Assembly (NCBI GenBank): GCA_944389615.1
Contig: CALXNA010000010.1
Span: 1-64,000, forward strand
Source of the DNA: an uncultured Anaerobiospirillum sp.
GTDB taxonomy: Bacteria; Pseudomonadota; Gammaproteobacteria; Enterobacterales; Succinivibrionaceae
Reading direction: 5' to 3'
Length of the DNA stretch: 64,000 nt
Position numbers and translations under genes: made by a program
In this document: piece after piece, positions 61,087-64,000 of the stretch
Numbering within the stretch: position 1 is the stretch's first letter
Layout: every line of letters starts with the position of its first letter
The notes under the pieces: model-generated
What the model saw: only the letters and a program-made list of their open reading frames with translations
Databases searched by the model: none
What the model was told of the DNA's origin: nothing

Positions 61087-62184
61087 CTAAGCTTCCTCTA
61101 CTTTTTGGAGATAGTGCTCAATCTGCTGCCACGACAGTTCCCGCAGCGTACTGCTATGCTGCGCCCAAGCCCGATACCAAGCCACGGTCAGCTCCAAGGC
61201 TTCCTTAAGCGGAAGCGCCGGTTTGACTCCTAACACCTCACGGGCTTTACGATTATCAAGGCTCAACAGCGCAGCTTCATGAAAACGGGCGCTGTTACTG
61301 CCTAACTGACCCTCACTCTGAGCCGTATCACCGCCTGTACTGCCCCATAGGGTCGTGACGGCAGCGACCACCTCCCCTGCGGTCAGCACGGAGTCGGGAT
61401 TAGGCCCAAAGTTAAAGGCACTGGCGGCAGCTTCCTGCCCCTCGTAGAGCGCGCGTGCTAAGGTGAGATAACCGTAGAGCGGCTCTAACACGTGCTGCCA
61501 CGGGCGCGTCGCGTGAGGATTGCGCACCATGACACTCGCGCCGCGGCTCAAAGCACGCACACAGTCCGGCACCAATCGGTTGGCCGCGAAATCACCCCCG
61601 CCAATCACATTACCGGCGCGCGCGGTCGCAAGATGCATCGTGCCCGGCTCATGGAGAAAGGAGTTACGAAACGAGGCACACAGGATCTCGGCGCAGGCCT
61701 TAGACGAGGAGTACATGTCATAGCCGCCTAAAGGGTCGGTTTCCTTGAAGGGGCGCCCTTCGTCATGGTTCTCATAGCACTTGTCGGTCGTGATGACCGT
61801 CAGGCTTTGCACTGACGGGCAGGCCTGACATGCTGCCAAAACATTGAGGGTGCCGAGCACATTGGTGCGATAGGTGGTCAGAGGGTCAAGATAGCTTTCG
61901 ATGACCAAGGGCTGGGCCGCAAGATGCAGCACCAGCTGCGGCTTGCTCTGCGTGACAAAACGCTGCAGGCTATGCAAATCGGTGACATCGGCGATGAGCT
62001 CGCTGGAGAGCAGCTCATGGCCGCGCACCAACTCGTACATCCTCTCAGATGAGGCCGGGAGCAGCGAATAGCCATAGACCTCTGCCCCAAGCAGCTTGAG
62101 TAGCAGCGTCAGCCACGTCCCTTTGAACCCGGCATGTCCGGTCACGAGCACCCTTTTGCCTGCGAAAAAGTCAGATAAGGCCAT
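61087..62184 (-). CDS. rfbG: CDP-glucose 4,6-dehydratase
   Basis: 365 residues from the ATG at 62184 with GGAG upstream. Extended SDR: VLVTGHAGFKGTWLTLLL, LAAQPLVIESYLDPL, ITTDKCYEN, catalytic Tyr-x-x-x-Lys in DMYSSSKACAEIL, RAGNVIGGGDF and ATRPWQHVLEPL. These are the marks of RfbG/DdhB. It forms CDP-4-keto-6-deoxy-D-glucose for RfbH. 2 bases before rfbH and 5 bases after rfbF, so the operon is tightly packed. Confidence 0.95.
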   Translation of the reverse strand: MALSDFFAGKRVLVTGHAGFKGTWLTLLLKLLGAEVYGYSLLPASSERMYELVRGHELLSSELIADVTDLHSLQRFVTQSKPQLVLHLAAQPLVIESYLDPLTTYRTNVLGTLNVLAACQACPSVQSLTVITTDKCYENHDEGRPFKETDPLGGYDMYSSSKACAEILCASFRNSFLHEPGTMHLATARAGNVIGGGDFAANRLVPDCVRALSRGASVMVRNPHATRPWQHVLEPLYGYLTLARALYEGQEAAASAFNFGPNPDSVLTAGEVVAAVTTLWGSTGGDTAQSEGQLGSNSARFHEAALLSLDNRKAREVLGVKPALPLKEALELTVAWYRAWAQHSSTLRELSWQQIEHYLQKVEEA

Positions 62185-62189
62185 GACTG

Positions 62190-62975
62190 CTACTCCCACA
62201 CCTTCCATGGTGCCTGACCCGAGGCCCACAGGGCATTGAGCTCGTTTTTGTCGCGTATGGTATCCATGGGCTTCCAGAAGCCGTAATGGCGGTACGCATT
62301 AAGCTCCCCGCGGTCGATGAGCTGTTGCAGCGGCTCCTGTTCCAGCATCACATCATGATCTGGGATGAGATCGAGGAAACTCTTTTCAAAGACAAAGAAG
62401 CCGCCATTGACCCAGCCGCCGTCGCCGCTGGGCTTTTCAACAAAGGAGTAGATTTCCCCATCGCCGGACATGCCCAGCGCCCCAAAGCGTCCGGTGGGGC
62501 GCACTGAGGTGAGCGTGCCGATCTTGCCGTGGGCGCGGTGATAGGCAATGAGCGCAGGCACATCGATATCCCCCACGCCATCGCCATAGGTCAGGGCAAA
62601 GTATGAGTCCTGATCATCCTCAAGCAGATAGCGCCGCGCCTGCTTGACGCGTGAACCGGTCGAGGTGGCAAAGCCCGTGTTCAGGATGGTCACCTTCCAC
62701 GGCTCGCTGTGGTTTTCGTGCACAATGACATCGTTGGTCGTAAGGTCGACCGTGATGTCCGAGTTGTTGAGGCAGTAGTTCACGAAATAGTTCTTGATCT
62801 GATGGAACTTGTAGCCACAGAGCACGATGAAGTCGTTGAAGCCGTAATGGGAGTAGATCTTCATGATGTGCCAGAGGATCGGGTAGTCTCCGATCTCCAC
62901 CATCGGCTTAGGTTTGAGTACGGTCTCCTCGCTCAGGCGCGTGCCCAAGCCGCCTGCCAGTATGACTACTTTCAT
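62190..62975 (-). CDS. rfbF: Glucose-1-phosphate cytidylyltransferase
   Basis: 261 residues from the ATG at 62975. Nucleotidyltransferase start KVVILAGGLGTRLSEET, KPKPMVEIG, ALTYGDGVGDID with the metal Asp, and VNGGFFVFE, all as in RfbF/DdhA. It joins CTP and glucose 1-phosphate into CDP-glucose, the entry to 3,6-dideoxyhexoses. It is the first clear gene of the operon. Its ATG overlaps the stop (ATGA) of a short reading frame that contains or follows a G9 run at 63219-63227. Confidence 0.95.
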   Translation of the reverse strand: MKVVILAGGLGTRLSEETVLKPKPMVEIGDYPILWHIMKIYSHYGFNDFIVLCGYKFHQIKNYFVNYCLNNSDITVDLTTNDVIVHENHSEPWKVTILNTGFATSTGSRVKQARRYLLEDDQDSYFALTYGDGVGDIDVPALIAYHRAHGKIGTLTSVRPTGRFGALGMSGDGEIYSFVEKPSGDGGWVNGGFFVFEKSFLDLIPDHDVMLEQEPLQQLIDRGELNAYRHYGFWKPMDTIRDKNELNALWASGQAPWKVWE

Positions 62976-63269
62976 CGGGCACACCCCGCTAAGGCTATGA
63001 TCTGGGGGATACGTTGTGCGCAGACGAAGGCCCAGCATGAGGCAAGCTCAAGCTGTAATGATCGCGGTAAGGCACTGGATGCGGTGCGGCAGAGATGGCG
63101 TGAAGGGGCAGAAGAGCCCAGCAGGAGAGGAAGGAAGGTGTGGCCTTGAACTAAGGCCCAAAGGATGCGGGCGGGCGCAGTGAGGGCGTGAAAAATGAGG
63201 ATTAGAAAAGTACGCTTACCCCCCCCCATTAGAGACTAATTTCTTTACTGATAAGCTGTTTATAGCCAT
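62972..63269 (-). other. Short, possibly phase-variable leader reading frame upstream of rfbF
   Basis: From the ATG at 63269 a frame codes for MAINSLSVKKLVSNGGG and stops (TAA 63216-63218) just behind nine G. With eight G it would continue for 98 residues and end exactly in the ATGA overlap with rfbF. With nine G, an ATG at 63229 that uses the first G is in that same frame. The predicted peptide (FLILIFHALTAPARILWAL...) is not recognised and could be non-coding. Its value may be translational coupling of rfbF. Otherwise the 62976-63513 gap holds no clear gene. Confidence 0.35.
63219..63227 (-). repeat. Homopolymeric G9 run upstream of the dideoxysugar operon
   Basis: Nine G in the sense of the operon, flanked by AT and TA, 244 bases before the rfbF start and about 150 bases behind a TATAAT. 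Confidence 0.75.
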
Positions 63270-63373
63270 GCTCAAATACCCACTCTCAGGAGCCGTCGTA
63301 CCTGCCCCAGAGGCCCGCGCATCAGCTTCCGTGTTAACGTGCGAGGCTCATCGAGCAAGTTCAATGGCGCCAG

Positions 63374-63379
63374 ATTATA
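63374..63379 (-). promoter_or_regulatory. Candidate -10 box for the dideoxysugar operon
   Basis: TATAAT on the minus strand in otherwise GC-rich DNA, about 400 bases in front of rfbF. No good -35 at normal spacing. If used, the transcript would include the G9 run. Confidence 0.4.
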
Positions 63380-63513
63380 CAACAGCATGCCCATCATGGG
63401 CGATGTATTTGCACATACGCCATATCTATGCGGCGGCGCCCTGAGCGCGGGCGCAGGCCGCCGCCCGCCCGCGGACTTGTGGGCGGCGGGAACAGGCGCT
63501 GCCAAGGTGTGGC

Positions 63514-64000
63514 CTACTTTTGCAGGATGATGAAGCTTTGCTCCCCAAAGAACCAGCCACTGACGGGCATGAGCTTGAGGTACAAGGACACGAGCCACGG
63601 CCACTTCGGCTTCTTGGTGTACATCAGCTGGCCCGGTATGAACTTGGGCACGACGAACTTAACCTTGTAGCCTAAAGACTTGGCCAAGGTAATCAGGCTG
63701 CGCTCGGTCAGCGGTGTGATGTGGTCGAACAGATCCCAGTAGGCGCCGTGGAAGTAGCGGATGTTGGGCGTCAGAATCCAGATCTCGCCCCCGTCGCGCA
63801 GCAAGCGATGCTGCGTCTTGAAGAGGTTGACGATGGTGTCGCGGTCGATGTGCTCAAGGAAGTTGCTCTCAAAGAACACCGAGACTGAGCCTTCCTTGAA
63901 GTGCGCGGCGAGGTTATCAATCTGGTCGACGATGACCTTGATGCCATCGCGCGCGAAGTCCTTAACATCGGGGTTGATGTCGAAGGCGTACTCCTCCATG
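63514..64000 (-). CDS. Class I SAM-dependent methyltransferase (5' end outside window)
   Basis: The C-terminal 162 residues or so of a methyltransferase; the frame is open to the window edge and the Met at 63999 is probably internal. Seen are DINPDVKDFARDGIKVIV with the acidic ligand for the SAM ribose, VFFESNFLEHIDRDTI (the LEH mark of Methyltransf_11-type enzymes), LLRDGGEIWILTPNIRYF and a hydrophobic C-terminal part. Such enzymes are usual in O-antigen and capsule loci. It lies upstream of the dideoxysugar operon, separated by about 540 bases with a promoter-like box, so it is likely a separate unit. Confidence 0.8.
   Translation of the reverse strand, partial: MEEYAFDINPDVKDFARDGIKVIVDQIDNLAAHFKEGSVSVFFESNFLEHIDRDTIVNLFKTQHRLLRDGGEIWILTPNIRYFHGAYWDLFDHITPLTERSLITLAKSLGYKVKFVVPKFIPGQLMYTKKPKWPWLVSLYLKLMPVSGWFFGEQSFIILQK

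Noticed and set aside
63272..63397. Short frame coding for MMGMLLYNLAPLNLLDEPRT and on
   Set aside because: The best -10 box of the region lies inside it and there is no ribosome site, so I treat it as upstream non-coding DNA.

Overview
The window looks like the chromosome of a GC-rich, Gram-negative gammaproteobacterium. The conserved blocks lptD-surA-pdxA-rsmA and coaE-zapD-yacG, plus xerD and a Trp attenuator in front of trpBA, are gammaproteobacterial. The frequent TTA leucine codons in GC-rich genes, the AAA-ATPase/PD-(D/E)XK gene and the tetronate catabolic operon would fit an anaerobic, host-associated lineage such as Succinivibrionaceae. That assignment is an inference. I saw no tRNA, rRNA, insertion sequence or CRISPR array.

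Layout. 1-4.5 kb: end of a radical-SAM/SPASM-like gene, an FkbM methyltransferase, a hexapeptide acyltransferase and a second FkbM-type methyltransferase that is split at a G11 run. 4.7-7 kb: sirtuin deacylase and M17 aminopeptidase. 7.2-11.4 kb: a very large zinc-ribbon protein of unknown function and a small basic partner. 12-13.3 kb: a broken AAA-ATPase. 13.3-21.5 kb: six tandem paralogous GT-B glycosyltransferases. 22-26.6 kb: an AT-richer intact AAA-ATPase/nuclease gene, a structured intergenic stretch and another large unknown protein. 26.6-38.1 kb: housekeeping genes (rsmC, rsmA, pdxA, surA, lptD, yacG, zapD, coaE, a lipoprotein, xerD). 38.1-38.9 kb: a decayed repeat field. 38.9-41.4 kb: trpA, trpB and a trp leader peptide with attenuator. 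41.5-44.7 kb: a glycosyltransferase and a frameshifted paralogue of the first FkbM gene. 44.8-51.3 kb: a DeoR regulator and the ltnD-otnK-otnC-otnI-gntP operon for D-erythronate/L-threonate use, with phased TTCACA repeats in its control region. 51.5-63 kb: a nine-gene leftward operon that makes a CDP-3,6-dideoxyhexose (ascarylose-type) and probably transfers it in the membrane. 63.5 kb to the end: a partial methyltransferase.

Main biological theme. The window carries many surface-glycan genes, and several of them hold long homopolymeric C/G runs: C9 in the first FkbM gene, G11 in the methyltransferase at 3.1-4.5 kb (at present out of frame), G9 in the CDP-sugar epimerase, and G9 just upstream of the dideoxysugar operon. 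A second FkbM gene is out of frame by exactly one base in a C-rich stretch homologous to the first gene's C9 run. This is the signature of slipped-strand phase variation, so the most exciting reading is a multi-locus contingency system that switches glycan methylation and a dideoxysugar decoration. All run lengths were read by eye from one sequence; population variation at the runs would be the decisive test.
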